A stretch of 64,000 nucleotides of DNA from positions 1-64,000 of the forward strand of contig JACNJL010000060.1 in the NCBI GenBank assembly GCA_014382585.1, in the 5' to 3' direction. This document shows positions 24,552 through 33,413 of the stretch, in pieces (the first letter of the stretch is position 1; each line of letters starts with the position of its first letter). A program made the translations under genes and the position numbers. Source of the stretch: Limisphaerales bacterium (lineage in GTDB: Bacteria; Verrucomicrobiota; Verrucomicrobiia; Limisphaerales; UBA1100). The notes beneath the pieces are model-generated. The model was given only the letters and a program-made list of their open reading frames with translations, ran no database searches and had not been told where the DNA came from.

Positions 24552-26120
24552 TCAGTTCCCCGCTTTCACTTCGATCACATCGTGTGGCTTGGACTCGTGT
24601 TGGCTGGCGGCGCTGATTCTTAGGTAGCGCGCTTTGTCCTGCAGCTCGGTAAGGTTGGCCGCGCCGAGGTAGCCGAGGCCGCTTTGGATTCCGCCGGTGA
24701 TTTGGGTGAGCACTTGGTCGACTGAACCGGAAACTTCCTTTAACGCCTCCACGCCTTCGGCGGCGATTTTGCGGGTGGTGTCTTTGGTGCTGTGGCCGTA
24801 GCGGGCGGCACTGCCGGCTTTCATCGCGGCGAGGCTGCCCATCCCGCGATATTGTTTGTAGCGTTTACCGCTGATCTCCACGATGTCGCCGGGCGATTCC
24901 TGACAGCCCGCGAGCAACCCGCCACAAATTACCGCGTCCGATAGCGTGAGCGCTTTGACAATGTCACCGCTCTTGGTCACGCCGCCATCGGCGATGACGG
25001 TGACGCCCTTGGCCCTCGCGCCTTTGGCCGCCACGTACAGCGCGGTGAGTTGCGGGATGCCCACGCCGGCGACGATGCGCGTGGTGCAAATGGAGCCGGG
25101 CCCTTGGCCGACCTTGATAGAATTGGCGCCGCAGTCGGCAAGGTATTCCACGCCCGCCGCGCTGGTGACGTTACCGGCGATAATGGGCAATGCCGGAAAC
25201 GCATCGCGAATGAGCTTCACCGAATCGCCGACCCCTTGCGTGTGGCCGTGCGCGGTGGAGACGGCGACCGCATCCACACCGCGTTCGAGCAATCCGCCCA
25301 CGTGAACGGTGATGCGGTCGCGATCCAGTTCGCCCGCTTTGGTGCGCGTGGCGGAAACGGCTGCGCCGCAGAGCAAACGAAATTCCCCATCGCGCGCCGG
25401 TTTGAATTGGGCGCTTTTTTCCAGCGCGATGCGTTCCACATCACTGAGGGTGAAGAGCCCTTTCAAATGATCGTCATTATCCACCACCAATAATTTATTG
25501 ATGCCCGGATGATCGGTAAAAAACTGGTCGGCCACATTGATGGGATCGGGCTCGAGTTCTTTTTGCGTGATGGCGTGCACACTGGCGCGTGGGATGGCCG
25601 CCTCGCCCACGCGGCGGTCGGCGTAGCGGGGCTTCACCACGCTGCCAGAAAGCAAGCCGGTGAGGTTGCCCGCGTCGTCCACCACCGGAAAGGTGCTGAA
25701 CGTGTAACGCTGCTCCTCGATCAGCTCCAGCACATCGCCCACCGAAAGATCGGGCGTCACGGTGATCGGTTCCTGAATCAATCCGTGTACGTGATTCTTC
25801 ACGCGACTCACTTCCTTGAGCTGCTGTTTCTCGGGCATATTATAATGCACAAGCCCCAGCCCGCCCTTGAGCGCCATCGCGATGGCCATCGCGTGCTCGG
25901 TCACCGTATCCATATCGGCCGAAATAATCGGCAAATGCAGTTCCAGATTTTCCGCCAATCGCGTGTCCAGAACCGTATCGCGCGGGAGGATTTGTGAAAA
26001 CTGCGTGGCCAGCGTGACGTCGTCAAACGTAAGGCCCGTATTGGCGTGGCGCGGGAAGAAGGTATCCGCGTTTAAATAAAACTGCGAATCCGTGTCATCA
26101 GAATTGGACTTGGCTGCCAT
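24552..26120 (-). CDS. guaB: inosine-5'-monophosphate dehydrogenase
   Basis: 522 residues from ATG 26120. A TIM-barrel start ([22 protein letters not shown]) is interrupted by a CBS-domain pair (about 115-235). Then come AGNVTSAAG, the catalytic loop [15 protein letters not shown] with nucleophile C345, [18 protein letters not shown] and [12 protein letters not shown]. It oxidises IMP to XMP with NAD, the first step to GMP. One oddity: where the family normally has D-T-A-H-G-H, this protein reads V-S-T-A-H-G-H. Monocistronic; an inverted repeat lies just beyond its stop. Confidence 0.92.
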   Translation of the reverse strand: MAAKSNSDDTDSQFYLNADTFFPRHANTGLTFDDVTLATQFSQILPRDTVLDTRLAENLELHLPIISADMDTVTEHAMAIAMALKGGLGLVHYNMPEKQQLKEVSRVKNHVHGLIQEPITVTPDLSVGDVLELIEEQRYTFSTFPVVDDAGNLTGLLSGSVVKPRYADRRVGEAAIPRASVHAITQKELEPDPINVADQFFTDHPGINKLLVVDNDDHLKGLFTLSDVERIALEKSAQFKPARDGEFRLLCGAAVSATRTKAGELDRDRITVHVGGLLERGVDAVAVSTAHGHTQGVGDSVKLIRDAFPALPIIAGNVTSAAGVEYLADCGANSIKVGQGPGSICTTRIVAGVGIPQLTALYVAAKGARAKGVTVIADGGVTKSGDIVKALTLSDAVICGGLLAGCQESPGDIVEISGKRYKQYRGMGSLAAMKAGSAARYGHSTKDTTRKIAAEGVEALKEVSGSVDQVLTQITGGIQSGLGYLGAANLTELQDKARYLRISAASQHESKPHDVIEVKAGN

Positions 26121-26200
26121 AGGCGACCTTGCCCGAGAGAGGCGGCACGTGGCAAGCCGGAAATAAAAATGGGCCCGCAACGGTGTGGAAGGTTAGGGAA

Positions 26201-26262
26201 GGTAGGGCGGTTTCTCCAAAACCGCCTTGGTCGTTGTAGCCCGGGCCGTTGGCCCGGGCTAC
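26201..26262. repeat. compound intergenic inverted repeats
   Basis: GGTAGGGCGGTTTCTCCAAAACCGCCTTGG (26201-26230, given as two arms GGGCGGTTT/AAACCGCC) is followed by GTAGCCCGGGCC-GTT-GGCCCGGGCTAC (26236-26262), a perfect 12-bp hairpin. The first unit recurs at 20973, the second at 42546. It lies between guaB and the patatin gene. Confidence 0.65.
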
Positions 26263-26299
26263 ATTGGCCCTTGGAGAACGCGCATGACTATCGTCCCGA

Positions 26300-27283
26300 T
26301 TAAACCACCTCAACCGGTTCGGTGTTTTGCGGAGCCAATCGTTCGCACAAAGTTTCGATTTCTTTTTCGTGGGTGATGATGAGGCGATGGGCGAAGGATT
26401 GGAGGCGTTCGAGGTTCGCATCGCTGGCGTCGTCCATCGCTTCGGTTTCCTTGTCCAACGGAATTTGGAAGCGGATGAAGTTATCTCCCAACAGATGTTT
26501 CATTTGATAATTCACCGCATCGCTCACGCCATCGAACACGCAGTTGAGGATCGGCATTGCCCAGCCCAGCTTGCCCCAGTCTTTGGCTTCCTCGTACGGG
26601 ATCGGTTGGGCGCACTCGCCGGTGCCGATGGAAACGACGAACAAATCCTCATCCGTGACTGGATCCTCCGCCTCGGCATTCAGGCGTTTGAGTTCCGCGT
26701 AGGCGGAGAGGGCGGGGTTATTGATGTAAATACCGCCATCGACCAGAGCAAGCATTTTGCCGTTGGCGGGGATGAGTGCCGGTTCAAAATAAGTGGGCGC
26801 CGCCGCCGTGGCCAGTGCGGCTTCGCGCATCATCACCGTCCGCCAATCATCACGCCAACTTTTGAAAAACACCGGCGCCCGGTTTTGGATATCATAGCTC
26901 GTCACCAAAACCGGCGTCAACGCGCTGCCGAGAGGTGCGTCCCCCAATTTTTCTTCCAGCACATCCATCAAACCCTGCGAAGAATACTTTTCCTCCGCCC
27001 AACCCTTCCCCGTGAACACACCGCGCCAGACGGATTTGGGGAAAATGCGTTTGCCTTCTTTGAGATAAATCTCCGAAAACGCTTCGGCGGAATACTTGGG
27101 GGATGTCCCATCCTCACCCGGCAAGGCCAACCCCAGCGAAAGAATGCCGCCGGTGGAAGTCCCCGCCATCAAGTCAAACAACTCGCACGTCGCCTTCCCC
27201 GTCCGCCGCTCCACCTCCGCCAACACCAACGCCGGAATCAAACCCAGAATCCCGCCGCCGTCGATGGAGAGGATAGTTTTCAA
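26300..27283 (-). CDS. patatin-like phospholipase
   Basis: 327 residues. The glycine-rich oxyanion segment is SIDGGGILGLIP (residues 6-17), the nucleophile elbow GTSTGG has S43, and the dyad aspartate is D182 in LVDGGIYINNP, a full Ser-Asp set. The family hydrolyses acyl esters of membrane phospholipids; standalone bacterial members of this short type (CapV-like) are often defence or toxin effectors. It starts at TTG 27283, only 3 nt after the stop of the YaaC-like gene, so the two are translationally coupled. Base composition is GC-rich like the host, unlike its partner. No signal peptide. Confidence 0.85.
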   Translation of the reverse strand: MKTILSIDGGGILGLIPALVLAEVERRTGKATCELFDLMAGTSTGGILSLGLALPGEDGTSPKYSAEAFSEIYLKEGKRIFPKSVWRGVFTGKGWAEEKYSSQGLMDVLEEKLGDAPLGSALTPVLVTSYDIQNRAPVFFKSWRDDWRTVMMREAALATAAAPTYFEPALIPANGKMLALVDGGIYINNPALSAYAELKRLNAEAEDPVTDEDLFVVSIGTGECAQPIPYEEAKDWGKLGWAMPILNCVFDGVSDAVNYQMKHLLGDNFIRFQIPLDKETEAMDDASDANLERLQSFAHRLIITHEKEIETLCERLAPQNTEPVEVV

Positions 27284-27286
27284 AAT

Positions 27287-28375
27287 TCAACTGGTAATCG
27301 CAAATGGTTTCACAACGTCAACCCCCGCCCCTTCACTAGCCATCAAATACAATAGTTGAGTTGGCTGTGTCTCTAAAAGCTCTTCGCAAAGCCAACCATA
27401 CTTTCCCTCTCTTAATTTATCGAATACATGGGGATGATAACGTGTTATCGATCCAAAGTAAAAAATGGAGGCATAAGCTGCCAATAAATGAGGCATGTAT
27501 AATTTTTCAGATGCCCTTGAAAAATAATAAATATAACCGTTCTTAGTGAGAATGGGGTTGATGCACGCTTGCTTAGCGTCAAATGAGAGTTTTAACAATG
27601 CTTTATTTAATGAAGGTCCGTTATATTCATATTTTTTTGATTCAAACCATATCTCGTTTTGTTCGCTTGAAGCAACCTGCCTGAAAATGGACTTAAATCG
27701 TTTAAGCCTCTTCACCCCACGCAGAACATTTGCATCATTGCCCACAGTTTTTTTTATTACAGACCGCATCCAGAGTTTATTTTGAAACCTGAGCACATTA
27801 ATTCTCTTTATCGGATAGAAAATATCAGCCTTTTCAGTGATTTTAGAATAAGTTCTGTGAATTGAGGGGATTTGCATTATTACGTCTAAGACCTTGATCT
27901 CACTATTCTTGGGAATGTGCCCCCCGACTGCATTGAATATTTCGGGAAATAACTGGGAGCAGTCTTTTGCCTTTTTCTCAATTTTTATACTCTGTCCTTC
28001 CAGTCTGAATTTTTGCTTGTTGTTTTTCTTTGGATTTGAAATGCCGTGCTTTGCAGCTGGTGGGATTTGTGCGCTTTTTAAGAGTAATAAAACTTTGGTC
28101 AAGTTTAAAAAAGAATAATAAAGAAGCAATGGCTTCGTGCTGGACTGGTGAAGCTCAGCAGCGGAATAAAAATCAAAGGCTTGCTGAACGAAAGCCAAAG
28201 CTCTTGTTTTATCAGGTTTTCCAATTTGAGAAATTGCGATCAAATGTTCAAAAAATGAGAATGGATCGGAAGCAATTATCCTTGGTTTAGCTTTGTCAAA
28301 AAATAATGGAAATCCAGAAATGTTCTGGTTGAACAGTTCAGCCTTCGCTTCTGGAGCTGGGAATGGTTGGGGCAT
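27287..28375 (-). CDS. YaaC-like protein (putative)
   Basis: 362 residues, AT-rich, no signal peptide. Features recalling the YaaC family: an N-terminal helical part with AFDFYSAAELHQSSTKPLLLYYSFLNLTKVLL, then a KHGIS motif before a lysine-rich stretch, and a C-terminal MPHLLAAYASIFYFGSITRY followed by YGWLCEELLETQP. YaaC has no known activity. The tight coupling to the downstream patatin suggests one functional unit, perhaps sensor plus membrane-attacking effector; that is inference. Upstream on the minus strand, TATAAA about 15-20 nt before the start may be a -10 element. Confidence 0.55.
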   Translation of the reverse strand: MPQPFPAPEAKAELFNQNISGFPLFFDKAKPRIIASDPFSFFEHLIAISQIGKPDKTRALAFVQQAFDFYSAAELHQSSTKPLLLYYSFLNLTKVLLLLKSAQIPPAAKHGISNPKKNNKQKFRLEGQSIKIEKKAKDCSQLFPEIFNAVGGHIPKNSEIKVLDVIMQIPSIHRTYSKITEKADIFYPIKRINVLRFQNKLWMRSVIKKTVGNDANVLRGVKRLKRFKSIFRQVASSEQNEIWFESKKYEYNGPSLNKALLKLSFDAKQACINPILTKNGYIYYFSRASEKLYMPHLLAAYASIFYFGSITRYHPHVFDKLREGKYGWLCEELLETQPTQLLYLMASEGAGVDVVKPFAITS

Positions 28376-28457
28376 TGGTCAATTTGAATTTATAACAAAC
28401 AATTGCTTCAAAAGTTATTGCCGAGCTCTCAGGGGGGCATGGGTTTAGTGTGAGCTT

Positions 28458-29498
28458 CTAATTCCCATTCAGAACCTTTAGGATTTTGTGGCGTTCGTGT
28501 TCGGAAGCTAGTGAAATGGGGGTGGCATCGAATTTACCCTTCAAATTTTTGTTTGCCTTGAATTTCAGCAATAATTGGGTTGCCTCAAAATTGTCCCTGA
28601 AAACTGAAGTGCTTAACGGGAGGGGCTGATCTTGCTTGTTATAGTTCGGGTCAGCTCCGTTTTTGAGCAGCAATTCCAACATCTCGATGTCTCCATGTTC
28701 GATGGCCAAATTGCAGGGTGTGCCGATATCGCGATGGCACACGTTAGGATTGGCTCCTTTCTCAAGCAGTGCCTTGGCCATATCAATTCGCCCAAGTCTT
28801 GCGGCGGCTAATAAGGGAGTGTAACTGTAGAATCCCGACGGATTAGCCCCTTCTTCAACGGGCGACCCAATTTCGAGCAATCGGTTGAATTCTTTTATGT
28901 CATTCCTGTGAATGGCGATCATCATGGGGGATCGGTTGGCAAAGTGGACCTTGTGCCCGGCTGGGAGGTTATCCAGAAGCAGACGGATGGCGACATCATC
29001 CCTTAACATTATTGCATAACTGAGCGCGCTCCGCGATTCTTGACGAAAGTTAGCCGAGTTTACCGCGCGAATAGAAATGCTTTTATGGTCTCCCCTAAGC
29101 ACCGCGTACAACAGTGGGTTGTCCACATTGCCAAGTCTTGCGCCGGAAGATATGAGCAGTTTGATCAATTCCCGATTCTTTTGGTGAACGGCTATTCCTA
29201 ATGGATAAAAATGAAACCGTTCTAACATTTGGTTAACGTCAGCTCCGGATTGAATCAATTGCTTCACGATATCAATTCGCCCCTCATTGCAGGCCACCCC
29301 AAGCAAGGTCCATCCAGAATACCGCCCGCTACTTTCTGGCACCTTGGCATTGGGCGAAACGCTACCTTTTAAATGCCGGTTGAGTAAGCGCATGTCATTA
29401 TCCTTGATTGCTTCCACAATACTAGGAGAATGACAGGAGCAGGTTATCACAATCATCGTAAGCAGCCCCAATCTGGCCATTGTTTTTTTAATTTTCAT
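28458..29498 (-). CDS. ankyrin-repeat lipoprotein
   Basis: 346 residues from ATG 29498, with GGAG about 10 nt upstream. A hydrophobic signal ends TCSC, a plausible lipobox giving a lipidated cysteine. About eight ankyrin-like repeats follow (for example SGWTLLGVACNEGRIDIVKQLIQSGADVNQ, split here as GWTLLGVACNEGRID and VKQLIQSGADVN; YTPLLAAARLGRIDMAKALLEKGANPN). It would face the periplasm as a protein-binding scaffold. Third gene of an AT-rich operon, 24 nt after the secreted protein gene. Binding partner unknown. Confidence 0.8.
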   Translation of the reverse strand: MKIKKTMARLGLLTMIVITCSCHSPSIVEAIKDNDMRLLNRHLKGSVSPNAKVPESSGRYSGWTLLGVACNEGRIDIVKQLIQSGADVNQMLERFHFYPLGIAVHQKNRELIKLLISSGARLGNVDNPLLYAVLRGDHKSISIRAVNSANFRQESRSALSYAIMLRDDVAIRLLLDNLPAGHKVHFANRSPMMIAIHRNDIKEFNRLLEIGSPVEEGANPSGFYSYTPLLAAARLGRIDMAKALLEKGANPNVCHRDIGTPCNLAIEHGDIEMLELLLKNGADPNYNKQDQPLPLSTSVFRDNFEATQLLLKFKANKNLKGKFDATPISLASEHERHKILKVLNGN

Positions 29499-29522
29499 CA
29501 AAAAGACTCCGAGTACGTGTGC

Positions 29523-30425
29523 TTACCTTCTTTCTGGGTATGGTTCTTGGAACGGGCCAAACAAATAAGTGCTTCCAATGTGTCTCAAGGGAACGGCAAC
29601 TCCTCCTGGGCGGACAAAAACCTGACGAGCACTGATATCCGCCGACACTTTGCCACATTCTTGGGTCGAAGCACTATATGTTATTATCTGTTGTGGTTCT
29701 ATGTCATCATTGAATCCGTTTGGAATTCTTCTAGGATTAAATTTGATTTCGGAAACACCCGCAATTTTTCCTTCTGAACAAGGGATTTTTCCTAAGTCAA
29801 TTGTGCCCCTGAGGGCTACCATTGCGGGGAATTTCAAATCACGTGGAGTAAGAACGGTCATTGTCGGCAAGTCATTTCCTGGCCCTTCGGTTACATCTAT
29901 ACCAAACCGTGACCCTAAACCCAAAAATGCATCATGCTGCCTAGGATTGAGAGTATGCGCATCATATTTGAATTGTAAGGCTACATTTCCTTCGCACTTT
30001 TTAAGAACAATTTTACAATCAGAAGTGTCTGTTCTTAAGGTTACTGCAATGTGGCCAGAGCTGAATTGCCCGCCGAAAATTCTTATTTCGGCGGGATCAT
30101 CATTGCCGCGAGAATAGAAATTTGACCAGTCAAATATACCATCATCAACTGGATTGCCAAGTAAATCCTGTATGCCCCCAGCACCAACAAAAATTTCGCC
30201 TGCGAGAGTTGGGTCGAAAATGTCGGAGGAATACGGATCTTTAAGGGGGCCCGCATTGGGGCCGGGAGGCGATGATTGCGCATATTCAACTGGGTAGCCT
30301 TCATCTGTTGGAGGGGTTGAAGGAGCATAATCAATGTAAGGATCGTTTGTCCCCACATCGGCTGAAGCTGTGTTTAAGCATGCAAGCAGAGATGCGGTTA
30401 TGATGAGTTTATTTTTAGTTTTCAT
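29523..30425 (-). CDS. secreted protein of unknown function
   Basis: 300 residues with a signal peptide (MKTKNKLIITASLLACLNTASA). The mature N-terminus is proline- and acid-rich (DYAPSTPPTDEGYPVEYAQSSPP split by short repeats), followed by a probable beta-rich domain. Four cysteines are present in pairs (SDCKIVLKKCEG and IPCSEGK ... TQECGK), which suits disulfides in the periplasm. No family recognised. ATGA overlap with the gene upstream, and 24 nt from the ankyrin lipoprotein downstream, so it belongs to the same operon. Confidence 0.65.
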   Translation of the reverse strand: MKTKNKLIITASLLACLNTASADVGTNDPYIDYAPSTPPTDEGYPVEYAQSSPPGPNAGPLKDPYSSDIFDPTLAGEIFVGAGGIQDLLGNPVDDGIFDWSNFYSRGNDDPAEIRIFGGQFSSGHIAVTLRTDTSDCKIVLKKCEGNVALQFKYDAHTLNPRQHDAFLGLGSRFGIDVTEGPGNDLPTMTVLTPRDLKFPAMVALRGTIDLGKIPCSEGKIAGVSEIKFNPRRIPNGFNDDIEPQQIITYSASTQECGKVSADISARQVFVRPGGVAVPLRHIGSTYLFGPFQEPYPERR

Positions 30426-31780
30426 TGTTTACTGGATTTTCTGGTTTCTAGTAAGTGGTTTATCGAGAAAATGTATTGGTTGATTCTTCCGTTCGCCTTT
30501 TTGTTACCCGGATTGATAATCGGCTTGAGTTGCTTGAGTAAGTTGAGGCGGTTTTCCATTACTGCCAAATCGACAGTAAACCTGTCCGTGCCTTCTGGCA
30601 GCAAAACAGCCCCGTTCAATGCCAAAATAACGTCTTTTTCAGTGTATTTATCGTTGCGGTATTGGGCGTCCTTGATTGCCTGTACCATGATATTGTTCGC
30701 GTGATTGTTGTAGCCTGTATATGGCAGGCTCATCTCCCTCAGGGTCCGCTTATCCCATTGGTTTTCCAGCCTCCCACCTGTATATAGACTGTGGAGGTGT
30801 TCCATGGCATCCGGCCCTGAACTGGCGATCAATAGCTTGACTGCGAATGGATTGAGCCTGCCGGATGAGTTGATGATGTTCTTCTTGGCAAAATTCACTT
30901 GGGTTTTGTCGTTGTATTTCACTAGCAAAGAGTACAGATAAAGTTTGGAGTTATGATCTATGTTGGTGGGGTCTGGAATTACGGGGTCATCAGCGAGGAC
31001 TTCCTTCACAGCTTTCAGTACAAATCCACGATGATTGTGGCCATCCATCATCGATTCCAAATACGCATCCAGCAAAGCCACTTCAACGCCTCTAACTGTT
31101 TTCCCAAGAGCTTCCAAGAGGGCGTCTTCAGCGGACTTGCCGCCAATACGGTAAAGCACTTCAAACATCCCGAAGCGCATGCTATACGGCAATGTAAATT
31201 TCGGCATGATCAACCGTTTCAAATCAGGCAATGGTCTCAGACTTTTGAAAAAGCTAACCTGGCCGGGTTTGTCTTTGTCGCTGACGTCTGATCTGTTAAC
31301 TCGTTGCTGAATCCGCGAGTCATCGGACAACAACAGACTGGCATTATTCCGCTCGAGATATTTGAGCATGAATTTTTCCTTCGTGAAATCCAAGTCAACG
31401 GATTCGTTGAGAAATGCTTGAATTGCAGGGATAGCTTCTTCATCCAAGTCAACCAAGCTTTCAAAGTAATGAATGATTCGGCGCTGAATATGCTTGGGAC
31501 TGTCTATTTTAACGGTCTTAAGTTTTTCAATAATTTCCTCGGCCTCGATGCCCACTTCTAAAGAATCGAGGATTTGCAGCCCAGCACCGATGGCTTTCTG
31601 GTCGCGGTCTTCGCGTGTGCGTTTATTTGCATCAGAGCGCAATTGCTCCATCCGATCCTTGGCCGTGACGGGGCCCTCCCGGTCAGGAGTAGCCGGTTGA
31701 TTGTGGGTCATCACCATTACGGATCCGAAGATTCCAATGAAGATTCCGGCGACGCAAAAGATGATGTAAATGGGGCGCAT
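30422..31780 (-). CDS. membrane-anchored helical-repeat protein of unknown function
   Basis: About 452 residues from ATG 31780, chosen because it gives an N-terminal membrane anchor (IYIIFCVAGIFIGIFGSVMVM). A charged helical linker (KDRMEQLRSDANKRTREDRDQK) and a long alpha-helical body follow. Segments such as SAEDALLEALGKTVRGVEVALLDAYLE look HEAT-like but are too irregular to assign. The body should face the periplasm. First gene of the three-gene AT-rich operon (31780 to 28458). No catalytic motif is visible. Confidence 0.6.
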   Translation of the reverse strand: MRPIYIIFCVAGIFIGIFGSVMVMTHNQPATPDREGPVTAKDRMEQLRSDANKRTREDRDQKAIGAGLQILDSLEVGIEAEEIIEKLKTVKIDSPKHIQRRIIHYFESLVDLDEEAIPAIQAFLNESVDLDFTKEKFMLKYLERNNASLLLSDDSRIQQRVNRSDVSDKDKPGQVSFFKSLRPLPDLKRLIMPKFTLPYSMRFGMFEVLYRIGGKSAEDALLEALGKTVRGVEVALLDAYLESMMDGHNHRGFVLKAVKEVLADDPVIPDPTNIDHNSKLYLYSLLVKYNDKTQVNFAKKNIINSSGRLNPFAVKLLIASSGPDAMEHLHSLYTGGRLENQWDKRTLREMSLPYTGYNNHANNIMVQAIKDAQYRNDKYTEKDVILALNGAVLLPEGTDRFTVDLAVMENRLNLLKQLKPIINPGNKKANGRINQYIFSINHLLETRKSSKQ

Positions 31781-32051
31781 TATTGGGGGGTGGTTATTTG
31801 GATGGGAAAGTGATGGATGTAATTGGTGGGGAAGTGCCATTGGAATCAGCAAGTGAACAAGTGGCGGCATCCCAAATGCAGTATGAAGTGGAATCATCAC
31901 GATTGATCCGATGCAGCCTCACACGATATTTTGACAGGTCAGTCATATTTAATATCCGAGCTTGTGACTATTTTCAAAGTGGCCCCAATTCCGGAAATTG
32001 TCAAGTGGTGAGCGGAACAAAGTGCGGAGTAAAAAACGTGAAAATAGATGA

Positions 32052-32068
32052 ATCACTAAAATAGTGAT
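32052..32068. promoter_or_regulatory. palindromic candidate operator ATCACTA-N3-TAGTGAT
   Basis: ATCACTA-AAA-TAGTGAT: perfect 7-bp arms around three A. TCACTAAAATAGTTA at 32136-32150 repeats 12 bases of it 83 nt further on. Two spaced copies upstream of the 31780-28458 operon fit binding sites for a dimeric regulator. Confidence 0.4.
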
Positions 32069-32223
32069 ACACAATAAAAAATGACAATAATCAACAAATA
32101 CAGTGTTGAGAAAATTTTTGAAAAAATGACTGACTTCACTAAAATAGTTAGCTGCGGCTTGAGAAAAACCTGTGAATGACTTTTTGTATTTGGATTGAAT
32201 GGAGGAGGGCGGTGTGGTGTGTG

Positions 32224-32290
32224 TTTCGCCCTTTCAGGGCTCTGTTATTTTGCCTTCGGTTCCCGGGGCGTTGCCCCTTCAGGGCAATTT
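32224..32290. repeat. CCTTTCAGGGC-type intergenic repeat
   Basis: Two near-copies of CCTTTCAGGGC/CCTTCAGGGC (about 32231 and 32275) flank CGGTTCCCGGGGCGTTGCC. The composition is GC-rich against an AT-rich surrounding. No coding sense; looks like a dispersed intergenic repeat. Confidence 0.4.
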
Positions 32291-32348
32291 TGTGGGTTGG
32301 GTTTTCGGCGGTTCAGGAGGTTGGAAGATTTGCGTTATTTTGGGGAAT

Positions 32349-32377
32349 TGTAGCGGCAGTCTGTGACCGCCGCTACA
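32349..32377. repeat. 9-bp inverted repeat TGTAGCGGC / GCCGCTACA
   Basis: TGTAGCGGC (32349-32357) and GCCGCTACA (32369-32377) around an 11-nt loop, located 24 nt beyond the stop of the heptose-phosphate adenylyltransferase gene. It is probably a REP-like element that may also act as its 3' end. Confidence 0.55.
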
Positions 32378-32400
32378 GTGGTGGGGTTTTTTGCGGGGAA

Positions 32401-32886
32401 TTAACCCTCCAAAATGCGTTTGGCGATTTCGGTGCTGGATTTGCCGGGGAGGTGACCGATGACGAGGATGTCACCGCCTTGGGCTCGGATGATGGCGAGT
32501 TCTTCGGCGGGGAGTTGGTCGATGGTGTAATCGCCACCTTTGATATAGACATCGGGGTGGGTGATTTGCAGGAAGTTTGTGGCGCGGAGGTCGTCGAAGA
32601 TATAAACGGCGTCAACGGATTCGAGTGCGGCGATGACGGCGGCGCGGTCGGCCTCGGTGTGGATGGGGCGGTCGGGGCCTTTGAGCTCGGTGATGGAGCG
32701 ATCGCTGTTGAGGCCCACGATGAGGGCATCGGCTTCGTTGCGGGCGGATTGAAGGTAGTTGACGTGGCCGGCGTGCAATATATCGAAGCAGCCGTTGGTG
32801 GCGGCAAGGGTGCGGCCCTCGGCACGGAGGGCACCGCGCCAGACGGGTAGCGTGTCGGCGGTCAGTATTTTTTCCCGAAAATCCAA
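32401..32886 (-). CDS. rfaE2: D-glycero-beta-D-manno-heptose 1-phosphate adenylyltransferase
   Basis: 161 residues, a stand-alone nucleotidyltransferase equivalent to the C-terminal domain of HldE. Seen: LAATNGCFDILHAGHVNYLQSAR (the HxGH motif), VGLNSDRSITELKGPDRPI with SxR, and VYIKGGDYTIDQLPAEELAI; the family signature KGPDRP/Y-KGGDY is complete. It makes ADP-heptose for lipopolysaccharide inner core, consistent with a Gram-negative envelope. The sugar kinase domain is not in the window. Confidence 0.9.
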   Translation of the reverse strand: MDFREKILTADTLPVWRGALRAEGRTLAATNGCFDILHAGHVNYLQSARNEADALIVGLNSDRSITELKGPDRPIHTEADRAAVIAALESVDAVYIFDDLRATNFLQITHPDVYIKGGDYTIDQLPAEELAIIRAQGGDILVIGHLPGKSSTEIAKRILEG

Positions 32887-32951
32887 GAGCCGAATCCTGC
32901 CGCAGACGGCAAGGGCTTGTCAATCGGCGGCGGCGGGCGTAGGTTGGGGCC

Positions 32952-33413
32952 GTGAACGCGGACGTCATTTTGGTACAGATTCGTGGGATTCTTCCCGCCA
33001 ATAGCGGGGCTGCGATTTTTTTGGGGAATGAGGAGAAGGTTTTTATTATCCAAGTGGAAACCAATATGGCGGCGGTGATTGGGAATTTCCTGCGCGAGGC
33101 GCCAAAGGAACGGCCATTGACGCACGATTTGCTGAGCAACGTGTTTCAGGGGTTCGGCATTGCAGTGGAGCGGGTGGTGATCACGGAGCTGAAGCACTCG
33201 ACGTATTACGCGCGGGCGATTTTGAAAATGGAAAATGAGCTGGGCTCCAAGATTGTGGAGCTGGACGCGCGCCCGAGCGATTGCCTGGCGATTGCGACGG
33301 CGCAGAAAATTCCGGTGTACGTGTCGGCCAGCCTGTTTGAAGAGGTGGAGGATATGAGCGAATTTCTTGAACAAATCAACGAAGGTGCCAGCGAAGAATC
33401 AGAAGACGAATAA
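32952..33413 (+). CDS. bifunctional nuclease family (DUF151) protein
   Basis: 153 residues from GTG 32952. Recognised by FLGNEEKVFIIQVETNMAAVI, RPLTHDLLSNVFQGFGIAVERVVI, TYYARAILKME and, most diagnostic, IVELDARPSDCLAIATAQKIPVYV. DUF151 proteins show RNase/DNase activity in the few studied cases; the physiological role in bacteria is unclear. It has an acidic C-terminal tail. It overlaps holA, which begins inside its last codons. Confidence 0.88.
   Translation: MNADVILVQIRGILPANSGAAIFLGNEEKVFIIQVETNMAAVIGNFLREAPKERPLTHDLLSNVFQGFGIAVERVVITELKHSTYYARAILKMENELGSKIVELDARPSDCLAIATAQKIPVYVSASLFEEVEDMSEFLEQINEGASEESEDE

Larger units (their letters stand above)
31781..32400. other. AT-rich intergenic region with palindrome and repeats
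   Basis: Upstream of the accessory operon. 31900-32160 is strongly AT-rich and presumably contains the operon promoter on the minus strand. It holds the palindrome at 32052-32068 and a related half at 32136-32150. From about 32224 on, composition returns to GC-rich with repeat-like sequence. No convincing protein gene; a 93-codon frame at 31783-32064 lacks any recognisable feature. Confidence 0.6.

Noticed and set aside
26300-27283. Assigning the patatin to CBASS
   Set aside because: No CD-NTase or CBASS accessory gene is present within the flanking sequence; only the effector type is similar.
31783-32064. 93-codon frame upstream of the accessory operon
   Set aside because: No ribosome site or family features; it spans the presumed promoter and palindrome of the divergent operon.
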